Source of the DNA: Acidobacteriota bacterium
GTDB taxonomy: Bacteria; Acidobacteriota; Terriglobia; Terriglobales; Acidobacteriaceae
NCBI GenBank assembly: GCA_021778815.1
Contig: JAJYBW010000151.1
Location: forward strand, 1 to 8,024
Length of the DNA stretch: 8,024 nucleotides
Direction: 5' to 3'
Shown here: positions 1-6,545 of the stretch, piece after piece
Layout: each line of letters opens with the position of its first letter
How positions within the stretch are numbered: position 1 is the first letter of the stretch
Position numbers and translations under genes: made by a program
The notes under the pieces: model-generated
What the model was told of the DNA's origin: nothing
What the model saw: the letters and a program-made list of their open reading frames with translations, nothing else
Database searches by the model: none

Positions 1-346
1 AGAGCTGGCCGATGATTGCGGTCGCAGGGGTGGAGCTGGCCGCGGAGGGGTGCGTCTCTGTCGATTCACCCTCCGCCTCAGTTTTGGCGGGCGTGCGACG
101 ACGGTGGACCTTGGCAGCGCGCTTCTTGGGCGGAGGTGCCTCTACGGGCGGCGGAGAAGTCGGCGCCGGCGTCGCCCCGGCGAGGATTACGGGTTCCAGG
201 ATGAGCGGTGGCAAGGTTGGTGGCGGAGCGATTACGGGAGCTTGGGCCTGCGGCGGCGGCAGCAGCGCTCGTTCCACCTTGCGATGGCAGCCAGCGATCG
301 AAAACGTCAGCAGGAATGAAACAAAAAATAGGCGCCAGTACCGCAT
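1..346 (-). CDS. Proline-rich putative lipoprotein, C-terminus beyond the left edge
   Basis: I read 115 codons from an ATG at 346 down to position 2 with no stop, so the gene continues outside the window. The N-terminus is a clear lipoprotein signal peptide: MRYWR, a hydrophobic stretch at about residues 6-17, then the lipobox I-A-G-C with the lipidated cysteine at residue 20. The residue after the cysteine is His, not Asp, so sorting to the outer membrane is likely if the Lol rules apply. Residues 29-73 are very rich in Pro, Ala and Val. A basic patch follows (KKRAAKVHRRR, about 74-84), then a Ser/Thr/Ala-rich stretch. The low-complexity part looks like a periplasmic spacer, so any folded domain would lie beyond the edge. 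AGGGGA lies 3 bases before the ATG. The gene follows the histidine kinase by 71 bases on the same strand, which suggests the same operon. I recognise no family, and function is unknown. Confidence 0.72.
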   Translation of the reverse strand, partial: MRYWRLFFVSFLLTFSIAGCHRKVERALLPPPQAQAPVIAPPPTLPPLILEPVILAGATPAPTSPPPVEAPPPKKRAAKVHRRRTPAKTEAEGESTETHPSAASSTPATAIIGQL

Positions 347-417
347 TCTTCCCCTGCATTTCTTCGACGGGCCAGCCTTCACACCTGCGTCGATCAACCT
401 GCGATTCGATCGTATAC

Positions 418-2310
418 CTAGCCGGCACTGGTGCTAAGAATCGGTTTTGGCTCCGGCAGGGGAGTCACTGGAAGCCGGAGGGTGAACTGTGTGCCAACAT
501 CCACCTCAGATTCTACTTGAACCGAACCATTGTGGAGTTGCAGTATACGATAGGTCATCGCCAGCCCGATACCCGTCCCATCCCGCTTGGTCGTGAAGTA
601 GAGATTGAAGATACGGCTGAGGATCTCCCGCGGAATGCCACAGCCCTGGTCGCGGATACGCAGCGTGGCTTCATGCCCATGCTGCCGCAGTTCCACGTTC
701 AATTCTCCACCGTCTGCCATGGATTGTGCGCCATTCAGCAGCACATTCAGCAGTGCCTGCTGAATCATATCGGCATCCACTCGAACATAGACAGGGGAGC
801 CGGGCATCACGCTTACCACCTTGACGGATCGCTGTGCCAAATCCGGCTCCGCCAGGGTCAGTACTGTCGTAACAATCGAGCGCAGATCGTGCATGGCCAG
901 ATCGAGTTCCACGGGTCGGGAAAAATCGATCAGGGTCTGGACCACGCGATCGAGACGCCGAATTTCATTGTGAATGACGTCGACATGCCGCTCGGCGCTG
1001 CTATCGTTTCGAGCTAGTTTTTCGCGCAGTAACTCCAGATGGACAACGATGGCGTTGATAGGGTTCTTCACCTCATGGCCGACGCCGGAGGTCAGCCGTC
1101 CCAGGTCCGCCAACCGCCGTGACACTTCCAGCTCGTTCTCAATCTTCCGCATGGATTCGGTGTCATGCAGCGTCAGCAGGGCTCCCAGGGTATCGGCGGG
1201 AGTGGTGGGGTCCTCGCTGTGAATAAAGTCAAGCGAGACCTGAATGCGGCGCCCCGTCTCCGTGATGACTTCTTCCTGCATCAACATCACCCGCGCATTG
1301 AACGCACGGCGCACCACCTGGCCCAGCATCGATTGGCGATCGAAAATGTCATGCAACTCGACGCCGAGCATCTGCTGCCGCGTCATCCCCAGAAAATGCT
1401 CTACAGAATCGCTGACCATGACGGCGCGTGCGTCCTGGGTAAACAGCATCACGCCGTCCTGCAGGTTTTCCAGCACCTGGTCGAGGTTTTCTTTCAATGC
1501 CGTGAAGACTTCCTCCACGCTGCGCATGCGCTGGCCGATGCGTTCAATTTTGCTGGAGACGCGAGAAATTTCGTCCGACTTCGCCAACAGTAATCCAGAT
1601 TCTGAGGCTGGCTGCGGCTCGGCCAGCATGAACTGATCGAGGCGGTCGCTAATCACCTGCAAAGGATGCAGTGCCATGTTGGAGAGCAATGCCGCCAGCA
1701 CGATCGTCAACAGTACAGAGAGCACCACAATCACAAATTCTGCGCGCAACCACGGGGCCAGCTGGCTGCGAAGAAAGGTGGTTCGGACACCCACGCGAAC
1801 TGTCAAAAACGGAGCATGATTGCGGTCGAGGCGAGCATCCACGGCATACACAGCCGGAGGCCCGAAGACGATTCGGAATTTTTGCCACGCGGTTTGTTGC
1901 TGCAGGGAGACGAAACTGGGCTGGTGGCCGAGGGCGTGACCTTGGAACATCGGGTCGGTACTCAGCAGAATTTTGCCGTCGCTGCCGGCGATGTTGATGT
2001 CGTAAATGGTCGGCTCATAGCGGATGAAAGAGGACAACATCAGGTGCAGCGCAGAATCCTGCTGCAAGGCTCGCGCCACGGCATCGTTTAGTGCCGCAGG
2101 ATCGTTTGGAGGCAAAGCAACGTGCGCCATGCCATGCTCAATTGCCGCCCGCGCCGCCAGCATTACCTGAAGGGCAGCGATATCGGTGTGGCGATAGCTC
2201 TGCTGGATTCGTTCTGACAGCAATTGCGACAGGTACAGAGCGGACAGCACAATCACCATGGCGGACACCATCACGGTAACTGCTAAAACGAGCTTGAGGC
2301 GGATTCTCAT
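418..2310 (-). CDS. Membrane sensor histidine kinase (HAMP-PAS-HisKA-HATPase)
   Basis: This 630-residue protein is an NtrB/ZraS-style sensor kinase. It should autophosphorylate on His and pass the phosphate to the response regulator encoded just upstream. Transmembrane helices are at about 7-30 and 191-212, enclosing a periplasmic sensor of about 160 residues. Its segment YDINIAGSDGKILLSTDP resembles PAS/CACHE-type extracytoplasmic sensors, but I cannot name the ligand. A HAMP linker (about 210-262) and a cytoplasmic PAS-like domain (about 270-385) follow. The HisKA motif is GHEVKNP with the phosphoacceptor His412. The ATPase domain has an N-box around Asn526, a G1 box DQGCGIP (554-560), an F-box around FNLYFTTK and a G2 box DGTGIGLAM (577-585), so the catalytic core is intact. 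The in-frame region upstream of the ATG at 2310 has no other ATG, GTG or TTG start before a stop, which supports this start despite a weak ribosome-binding site. It lies 112 bases after the regulator gene. Confidence 0.95.
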   Translation of the reverse strand: MRIRLKLVLAVTVMVSAMVIVLSALYLSQLLSERIQQSYRHTDIAALQVMLAARAAIEHGMAHVALPPNDPAALNDAVARALQQDSALHLMLSSFIRYEPTIYDINIAGSDGKILLSTDPMFQGHALGHQPSFVSLQQQTAWQKFRIVFGPPAVYAVDARLDRNHAPFLTVRVGVRTTFLRSQLAPWLRAEFVIVVLSVLLTIVLAALLSNMALHPLQVISDRLDQFMLAEPQPASESGLLLAKSDEISRVSSKIERIGQRMRSVEEVFTALKENLDQVLENLQDGVMLFTQDARAVMVSDSVEHFLGMTRQQMLGVELHDIFDRQSMLGQVVRRAFNARVMLMQEEVITETGRRIQVSLDFIHSEDPTTPADTLGALLTLHDTESMRKIENELEVSRRLADLGRLTSGVGHEVKNPINAIVVHLELLREKLARNDSSAERHVDVIHNEIRRLDRVVQTLIDFSRPVELDLAMHDLRSIVTTVLTLAEPDLAQRSVKVVSVMPGSPVYVRVDADMIQQALLNVLLNGAQSMADGGELNVELRQHGHEATLRIRDQGCGIPREILSRIFNLYFTTKRDGTGIGLAMTYRILQLHNGSVQVESEVDVGTQFTLRLPVTPLPEPKPILSTSAG

Positions 2311-2422
2311 GGCGGATGCTGGATTGATTCCCTGGGGTGGGGCCGCGAATTCCTCCGGCTCTCAATGTTGTCGAGACATATCAGCGATCCCGGATGGACG
2401 TGTCACCGCGGGTCGCCTGGGG

Positions 2423-3799
2423 TTAGTCGCTGCTCTCCGACGAGCTTCCGTATTCCTTCAGCTTATTGTGCAGTGTTTTCAGGCTGATTCCAAGAATTTC
2501 GGCGGCCCGCGTCTTGTTATTTCCGGTTGACTCCAAGGTGCGCAGGATCAGCCGCTTTTCCGCCTCGTCGACCGTTGTCCCGACGGGCATCTGCACCAGG
2601 TCGGAATCTATGACGGCGGCGACATGCGCCACGCCAAAACCCGGAGGCAAATGCTGGCGGCTCAGGATGCCGCTGCCGCACAGCACTACCGCCCGCTCCA
2701 GTACGTTGCGAAGTTCGCGAACATTTCCCGGCCAGTCATACGACTCGAATTCTCTCAGCAGGTCCGGCTCGATGCCGGTCACCTGGCAGCCATGGCGTTC
2801 ATTCATGGACCGAATCAGGGCGTCTGCAATCAGCGGTATGTCTTCCCGGTGCCCGCGAAGCGGCGGCATTTCAATATTGAAGACATTGAGGCGATAGAAC
2901 AGGTCGTTGCGCAAATGGCCGTCCGCGATTGCACTTGCGGGATCTTTATTGGTGGCGGCCAGCACCCGAACATTGATTTGCGTTTCCACTTTGCTGCCCA
3001 GACGCCGCAACGTGCGATCCTCCAAAACTCGCAGCAGCTTGGCCTGGGTGGCGATGGGCATCTCGCCAATCTCGTCCAACAGCAGGGTGCCTTCTTCCGC
3101 CAACTCAAAACAGCCGGCGCGACGTTCCACGGCTCCCGTAAATGCGCCCCGTTCATGCCCGAAGATTTCGCTTTCAATCAACGTTTCCGGAATGGCGGCG
3201 CAATTGACCGCGACGAACGGCTTGCTGCTGCGGCCGCTCAACTCATGCAGGGTCCGCGCCACTACTTCTTTACCGGTGCCGCTCTCTCCGGTGATCAGGA
3301 CGGAAACATTGTTGGGCGCGATTCGTTCAATCAAGCGGAAAATCTCCTGCATCGGGGCAGATTTTCCGACCAGGGAACCCAGCACCCCGGTTTCCTGGAC
3401 CTTGCGGCGAACATTTTCGATTTCCCGCTCTGCCTGTTGTTGCGAACCGGCGCTAGCGAGCAGGCGTTTCAGGCGAATCGGGTCAACCGGCTTCTGGATG
3501 TAATCGAAGGCGCCCATCTTCATCGATTCCACGGCGCTTTCGATACTGCCCTGCGCGGTCAGCATAATCACGGCCATCTTGTCCTGCAGTTTTACCAGGT
3601 GCGACAGCAGAGTCAGCCCATCCATGCGCGGCATCTTTAAATCTGAGACGAGGATGGTGGGATGCCAGTCCTGGATGCGCTCCAGTGCCTCCACGCCGTC
3701 CTCCGCTACTTCCGTGGCATATCCCCAGCCTGAAATCAGCTCCGCCAATCCCATGCGGGCATTGGGTTCATCTTCGACAATTAAAACTCTTTGACTCAT
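2423..3799 (-). CDS. Sigma-54-dependent response regulator, NtrC family
   Basis: This 458-residue protein is a full-length NtrC-type activator with three domains. The receiver (1-120) has acidic pocket residues Glu9/Asp10, phosphoacceptor Asp53 in SDLKMP, Thr81 and Lys103. The AAA+ domain (about 142-375) has Walker A GESGTGKE (171-178), the sigma-54-contacting loop GAFTGA (218-223), Walker B TLLLDEIG (238-245), likely arginine-finger residues around RNDLFYR (297-303) and the conserved WPGNVREL (356-363). The C-terminus (about 408-450) is a Fis-type helix-turn-helix with NNKTRAAEILGISLKTLHNKL. It should hydrolyse ATP to open sigma-54 promoters after phosphorylation by the adjacent kinase. The intact GAFTGA indicates a true sigma-54 activator rather than a degenerate member. 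The start at 3799 puts the receiver at the usual distance. AAGGGA lies 13 bases upstream, which is long for a Shine-Dalgarno. Its target genes cannot be told from the sequence; its own operon is one candidate. Confidence 0.96.
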   Translation of the reverse strand: MSQRVLIVEDEPNARMGLAELISGWGYATEVAEDGVEALERIQDWHPTILVSDLKMPRMDGLTLLSHLVKLQDKMAVIMLTAQGSIESAVESMKMGAFDYIQKPVDPIRLKRLLASAGSQQQAEREIENVRRKVQETGVLGSLVGKSAPMQEIFRLIERIAPNNVSVLITGESGTGKEVVARTLHELSGRSSKPFVAVNCAAIPETLIESEIFGHERGAFTGAVERRAGCFELAEEGTLLLDEIGEMPIATQAKLLRVLEDRTLRRLGSKVETQINVRVLAATNKDPASAIADGHLRNDLFYRLNVFNIEMPPLRGHREDIPLIADALIRSMNERHGCQVTGIEPDLLREFESYDWPGNVRELRNVLERAVVLCGSGILSRQHLPPGFGVAHVAAVIDSDLVQMPVGTTVDEAEKRLILRTLESTGNNKTRAAEILGISLKTLHNKLKEYGSSSESSD

Positions 3800-3830
3800 A
3801 AAATTTGGTATTTCCCTTGGGCACCGAAAC

Positions 3831-3846
3831 GTGGGTGATCTCCCAC
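3831..3846. promoter_or_regulatory. Imperfect 16-base dyad near the predicted start of the regulator transcript
   Basis: GTGGGTGATCTCCCAC is symmetric at 14 of 16 positions (arms GTGGG and CCCAC around GATC). It sits between the regulator ATG (3799) and the candidate -24/-12 element, about where transcription would start. It could be an operator or a small 5' hairpin. A dyad this short can occur by chance, so the role is inference only. Confidence 0.25.
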
Positions 3847-3847
3847 C

Positions 3848-3862
3848 GCAATGGCGATCCCA
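3848..3862 (-). promoter_or_regulatory. Candidate sigma-54 (-24/-12) promoter of the two-component operon
   Basis: On the minus strand the bases read TGGGATCGCCATTGC. This has the invariant GG and GC separated by exactly 10 bases and a full TTGC at -12. The -24 half keeps TGG and the A two bases on, but departs from the TGGCACG consensus at three positions. Predicted transcription start is near 3836, giving a leader of about 37 bases before the regulator ATG. Location upstream of a sigma-54 activator makes autoregulation plausible, but short consensus matches also arise by chance. Confidence 0.35.
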
Positions 3863-3893
3863 TGGTGCCTATCCTGTCCTGTTTGTACCATGG
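3860..3893. repeat. Inverted repeat CCATGGT / ACCATGG in the divergent intergenic region
   Basis: Two perfect 7-base arms, CCATGGT (3860-3866) and ACCATGG (3887-3893), are separated by 20 bases in the 175-base gap between the divergent regulator and rhodanese genes. Centre spacing is 27 bases. The left arm overlaps the -24 half of the candidate sigma-54 element. It could bind a dimeric regulator, but CCATGG is itself a palindrome and recurs elsewhere in the window, which weakens the case. Confidence 0.25.
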
Positions 3894-3974
3894 AGCCCGG
3901 TTTACCGCTTGCCGCCCCAGGCGGTCCGACAGTGGCTCCAGGAAGCGTCTTCGCCATGTATTCTGAAGTCTCAT

Positions 3975-4316
3975 ATGGATCATGAAATTTCTGTACAGGA
4001 CCTTCAGGAGAAATTGAAGGAGACTGCGTCCAATCGAGATGCAGCTCCTTTTTGCTTATTGGACGTGCGTGAACCGTGGGAAGCGGAGTTGTGCTGCCTA
4101 CCCGGAGCTCAATTGATTCCCATGGGAGACATGCCGGCGAGAGCGCATCAGGAGCTGGATCCTGACACCCACATCGTCGTCTATTGCCATCACGGTGTCC
4201 GCTCTCTGAGTGTGGTATTTTGGCTGCGCGAACAGGGGTTTGAACGAGCGCAATCGCTGGCCGGTGGAATTGAAAACTGGGCGCGGCTTGCGGATCCATC
4301 CATGGCTCGATACTGA
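3975..4316 (+). CDS. Single-domain rhodanese-like sulfurtransferase
   Basis: This 113-residue protein is one rhodanese domain, similar in size to GlpE/PspE-type proteins. It has the typical N-terminal VQDLQEKL helix, the conserved DVREPWE (30-36), the active-site loop CHHGVRS (71-77) with the persulfide-forming Cys71, and the closing LAGGIENWA (95-103). There is no signal peptide or TM segment, so it is cytoplasmic. The seven-residue C-x-x-G-x-R-S loop fits sulfurtransferases rather than Cdc25/arsenate-type phosphatases. I chose the ATG at 3975 because the fold begins a few residues later. An in-frame GTG at 3831 would add 48 residues with no resemblance to the family and would cover the divergent promoter region. 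The ribosome-binding site is weak (GAAG about 6 bases before). It opens a co-directional run with the peptidase, mobA and ATPase. The sulfur acceptor is unknown. Confidence 0.9.
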   Translation: MDHEISVQDLQEKLKETASNRDAAPFCLLDVREPWEAELCCLPGAQLIPMGDMPARAHQELDPDTHIVVYCHHGVRSLSVVFWLREQGFERAQSLAGGIENWARLADPSMARY

Positions 4317-4358
4317 CCCAGGGAACGCCCTGTATGTTTTACCTTCCGAGGAACGCGA

Positions 4359-5738
4359 ATGTCGACAGAAGCTCTCCAATTTGCACGCCAGAATCAAAAC
4401 CGATTTCTCGATGAACTGAAGGATCTTCTGCGAATCCCGTCCATCTCCACTCTGCCGGAACATCGCGGAGATGTTCGCCGTGCCGCCGAGGTTCTGGCCG
4501 CTGAACTCAACCGTATCGGCATGGAACATGTCGAGGTGATTGAAACCAGCGGTCATCCACTGGTCTATGCGGATTGGCTGCATGCCAAGGGCAAGGCGAC
4601 CTGCCTTTGCTATGGGCATTACGATGTACAACCGCCCGATCCGCTGGAAGAGTGGACGACACCGCCGTTTGAGCCGACGGAGCGGGATGGCAACATCTAT
4701 GCTCGCGGCGCGGTCGACGACAAGGGCCAGATGTACATGCACGTCAAGGCGCTGGAGAGCTTGTTGCATGCGCATGAAGGCAAGCTACCGCTAAATATTC
4801 GCATCATCCTTGAAGGCGAAGAGGAGGTTGGCGGCGAAGGGATTGCGCAGTTTGTCCGCGAGCATCCCGAACGCTTGCGCGCCGACTTTGCATTGATCTC
4901 CGATACGGAAATGTTTGCGCCGGATTTGCCGACATTGTGCGTTGGACTGCGCGGCATGATCTACACCGAGATCGAAGCGCGCGGAGCTGCCACGGACTTG
5001 CATTCCGGCATGTATGGAGGCGCTGCGCCGAATCCGTTTTTTGCCTTGTGCGAGGTTCTGTCGAAGTTAAAGGATGCCAACGGACATATTCTGATCCCCT
5101 GCCTCTACGACGACGTCGTGGCGCCCTCCGCGGCCGAACTAAATGCGTGGAAGTCGCTGCCTTTCGATGTAGCCGAATTTCAAAACAAAGAAGTTGGCTC
5201 CTCCGCGCTGACCGGAGAACAGGAATATTCCATTCTCGAGCGTCTCTGGGCGCGTCCTACCCTTGAGATTCACGGCATGCCCGGCGGCTTTATTGGCGAT
5301 GGCGCCAAGACCGTGATTCCAGCGAAGGCCGCGGCCAAGGTGTCGCTGCGGTTGGTTCCGAACATGGAGCCGCGCAAGATTTTTGACCTCTACAAGAAAT
5401 ATGTGGAGTCTCTCTGTCCGAAAGGCATCGCGCTCGATGTTCGACTGATCCACTCCGGCGATGCGATCGTGATTGGCGTGGACAATCCCTACGTGAAAGC
5501 CGCCACGGCCGCGTTGCACGAAGTCTTCAAGAAGGACACGGTCTTCATCCGCTCCGGCGGGTCGATTCCAATCGTCGGTGATTTTGAGCGCAGCCTGAAA
5601 ATTCCATCGGTCATGATGGGCTTCGGACTGCCGGACGACAATCTGCATGCTCCCAACGAGAAGTTCTGCATCGCCAATTTTCATCGTGGTATTGAATCGC
5701 TGATTCGCTTCTTTGAGAAACTGGGCGGGCAGCAGTAG
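4359..5738 (+). CDS. M20-family metallodipeptidase (CNDP/ArgE/DapE type)
   Basis: This 459-residue protein is a cytoplasmic dizinc-type peptidase of family M20, closest in style to the beta-Ala-His dipeptidase/CNDP group. Metal-site residues are visible: His87 with Asp89 in GHYDVQ, bridging Asp120 in AVDDKG, general base Glu155 and ligand Glu156 in LEGEEEVGG, Asp182 in SDTEMF, and His430 in NLHAPNE. An inserted dimerisation (lid) domain lies at roughly 198-355, carrying the TDLHSGMYGG motif with His215. RSGGSIPI (398-405) and the C-terminal GFGLPDDNLHAPNE are also typical. Length matches the family and nothing is missing. Substrate is probably a dipeptide or N-blocked amino acid, which sequence alone cannot settle. 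GAGGAA ends 5 bases before the ATG, the strongest ribosome-binding site of the run. It follows the rhodanese by 42 bases, and its stop codon overlaps the possible GTG start of mobA. Confidence 0.95.
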   Translation: MSTEALQFARQNQNRFLDELKDLLRIPSISTLPEHRGDVRRAAEVLAAELNRIGMEHVEVIETSGHPLVYADWLHAKGKATCLCYGHYDVQPPDPLEEWTTPPFEPTERDGNIYARGAVDDKGQMYMHVKALESLLHAHEGKLPLNIRIILEGEEEVGGEGIAQFVREHPERLRADFALISDTEMFAPDLPTLCVGLRGMIYTEIEARGAATDLHSGMYGGAAPNPFFALCEVLSKLKDANGHILIPCLYDDVVAPSAAELNAWKSLPFDVAEFQNKEVGSSALTGEQEYSILERLWARPTLEIHGMPGGFIGDGAKTVIPAKAAAKVSLRLVPNMEPRKIFDLYKKYVESLCPKGIALDVRLIHSGDAIVIGVDNPYVKAATAALHEVFKKDTVFIRSGGSIPIVGDFERSLKIPSVMMGFGLPDDNLHAPNEKFCIANFHRGIESLIRFFEKLGGQQ

Positions 5739-6502
5739 TGCAGGCAGGCTCGTCCTCGGGCAAGGATTCCCAAAGCAACACGATGGGTGCTTCCCCGGAA
5801 ATCTCCGGATTTGTTCTGGCCGGTGGTCGCAGTTCGCGGCTCGGTCGCGATAAGGCTCTGCTGGCATGGTCTCCCGAGGCTTTGGGGGAAGGGAACAGCC
5901 AGACCCTGCTGCAGTACTCCATTGCGCGACTTCAATGCATCTGCCGCACGGTTTCTGTGTGCGCCAACCGGAGCGATCTGCCGTTCGCGGGAGTCATCCT
6001 TCCAGATGCGCGCCCGGAGAGCGGGCCGCTGGGTGGTATCGTTGCCGCGCTGGAATATTCGTCCACCGATTGGAACCTGATGCTGGCTGTCGATTTGCCC
6101 TTTCTTCCGGTGGAGGTGCTGCAAGCCCTTGTGGCCTGCGCATACACGAGAGTGAAATCGAGAGGCGCGCCCAGCCCTTCTCCGTCGCAAATGGTGGCCT
6201 GCGTCCTACCGCAGTTCGATGGATTGCCGCAGCCGCTCTGCGGGCTCTATCATCGTGCGTTGGCGCCAGGGCTTCGCCGGGCATTAGAGTCTGGCAAGCT
6301 TAAGGTGATGGCTGCGCTGCAGGAGGCATGTGAGATCGCCCAACCCAGCCGTCGATCTGACGGCGCAGGGCTTCGGATCGAGATGTGGAATGTCGCAGCG
6401 TTTGCTGCGACGCGGCCCGCGGCTCCCAATGCCAGGGAGTGGTTTCTGAATATCAATACTCCCGAAGACTGGGAACGGGCTCGACAGTCTCGGTCCCGGT
6501 AA
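5738..6502 (+). CDS. mobA: Molybdenum cofactor guanylyltransferase (MobA)
   Basis: The protein should transfer GMP from GTP to Mo-molybdopterin to make the guanine dinucleotide form of the cofactor in the cytoplasm. The nucleotidyltransferase signature is clear: ISGFVLAGGRSSRLGRDK (residues 22-39), GPLGGI (96-101), the Mg-binding AVDLPFLP with Asp119, and a C-terminal NINTPEDW (238-245) typical of MobA. Two starts are possible. GTG at 5738 gives 254 residues and overlaps the peptidase stop by one base (TAGTG), suggesting coupled translation. ATG at 5783 gives 239 residues and places LAGG at residue 12, closer to the family norm. Neither has a strong ribosome-binding site. Even the shorter form is longer than usual (about 190-210), owing to insertions near residues 140-152 and 200-232. 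A related GTP/CTP transferase of the same fold is the main alternative, but the LAGG...GRDK and NINTPED combination favours MobA. Confidence 0.87.
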   Translation: MQAGSSSGKDSQSNTMGASPEISGFVLAGGRSSRLGRDKALLAWSPEALGEGNSQTLLQYSIARLQCICRTVSVCANRSDLPFAGVILPDARPESGPLGGIVAALEYSSTDWNLMLAVDLPFLPVEVLQALVACAYTRVKSRGAPSPSPSQMVACVLPQFDGLPQPLCGLYHRALAPGLRRALESGKLKVMAALQEACEIAQPSRRSDGAGLRIEMWNVAAFAATRPAAPNAREWFLNINTPEDWERARQSRSR

Positions 6503-6545
6503 TTCTCAGCAGCAATTCGCACCAACTTCGGCTATCTTCAAAAGA

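Noticed and set aside
391..412. CGATC...GATCG inverted repeat between the kinase and lipoprotein genes
   Set aside because: Five-base arms with a 12-base loop and no T-run are too weak for a terminator and are expected by chance.
78..428. A minus-strand frame of 116 codons overlapping the lipoprotein in another register
   Set aside because: The frame starting at 346 has a signal peptide, a lipobox and a Shine-Dalgarno-like AGGGGA. The other frame has none of these and would overlap the kinase stop.
208..1017. A 269-codon plus-strand frame opposite the histidine kinase and lipoprotein
   Set aside because: It is a shadow of the kinase ATPase domain, with low-complexity composition and no family resemblance.
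2624..3640. A long open frame of 338 codons on the plus strand opposite the response regulator
   Set aside because: It lies antisense to a gene with intact NtrC-family motifs, shows no recognisable domain, and is explained by the codon bias of the real gene.
3831..3974. GTG start giving the rhodanese 48 extra N-terminal residues
   Set aside because: The extra residues do not fit the rhodanese fold and would cover the divergent promoter region. The ATG at 3975 lies right before the fold.
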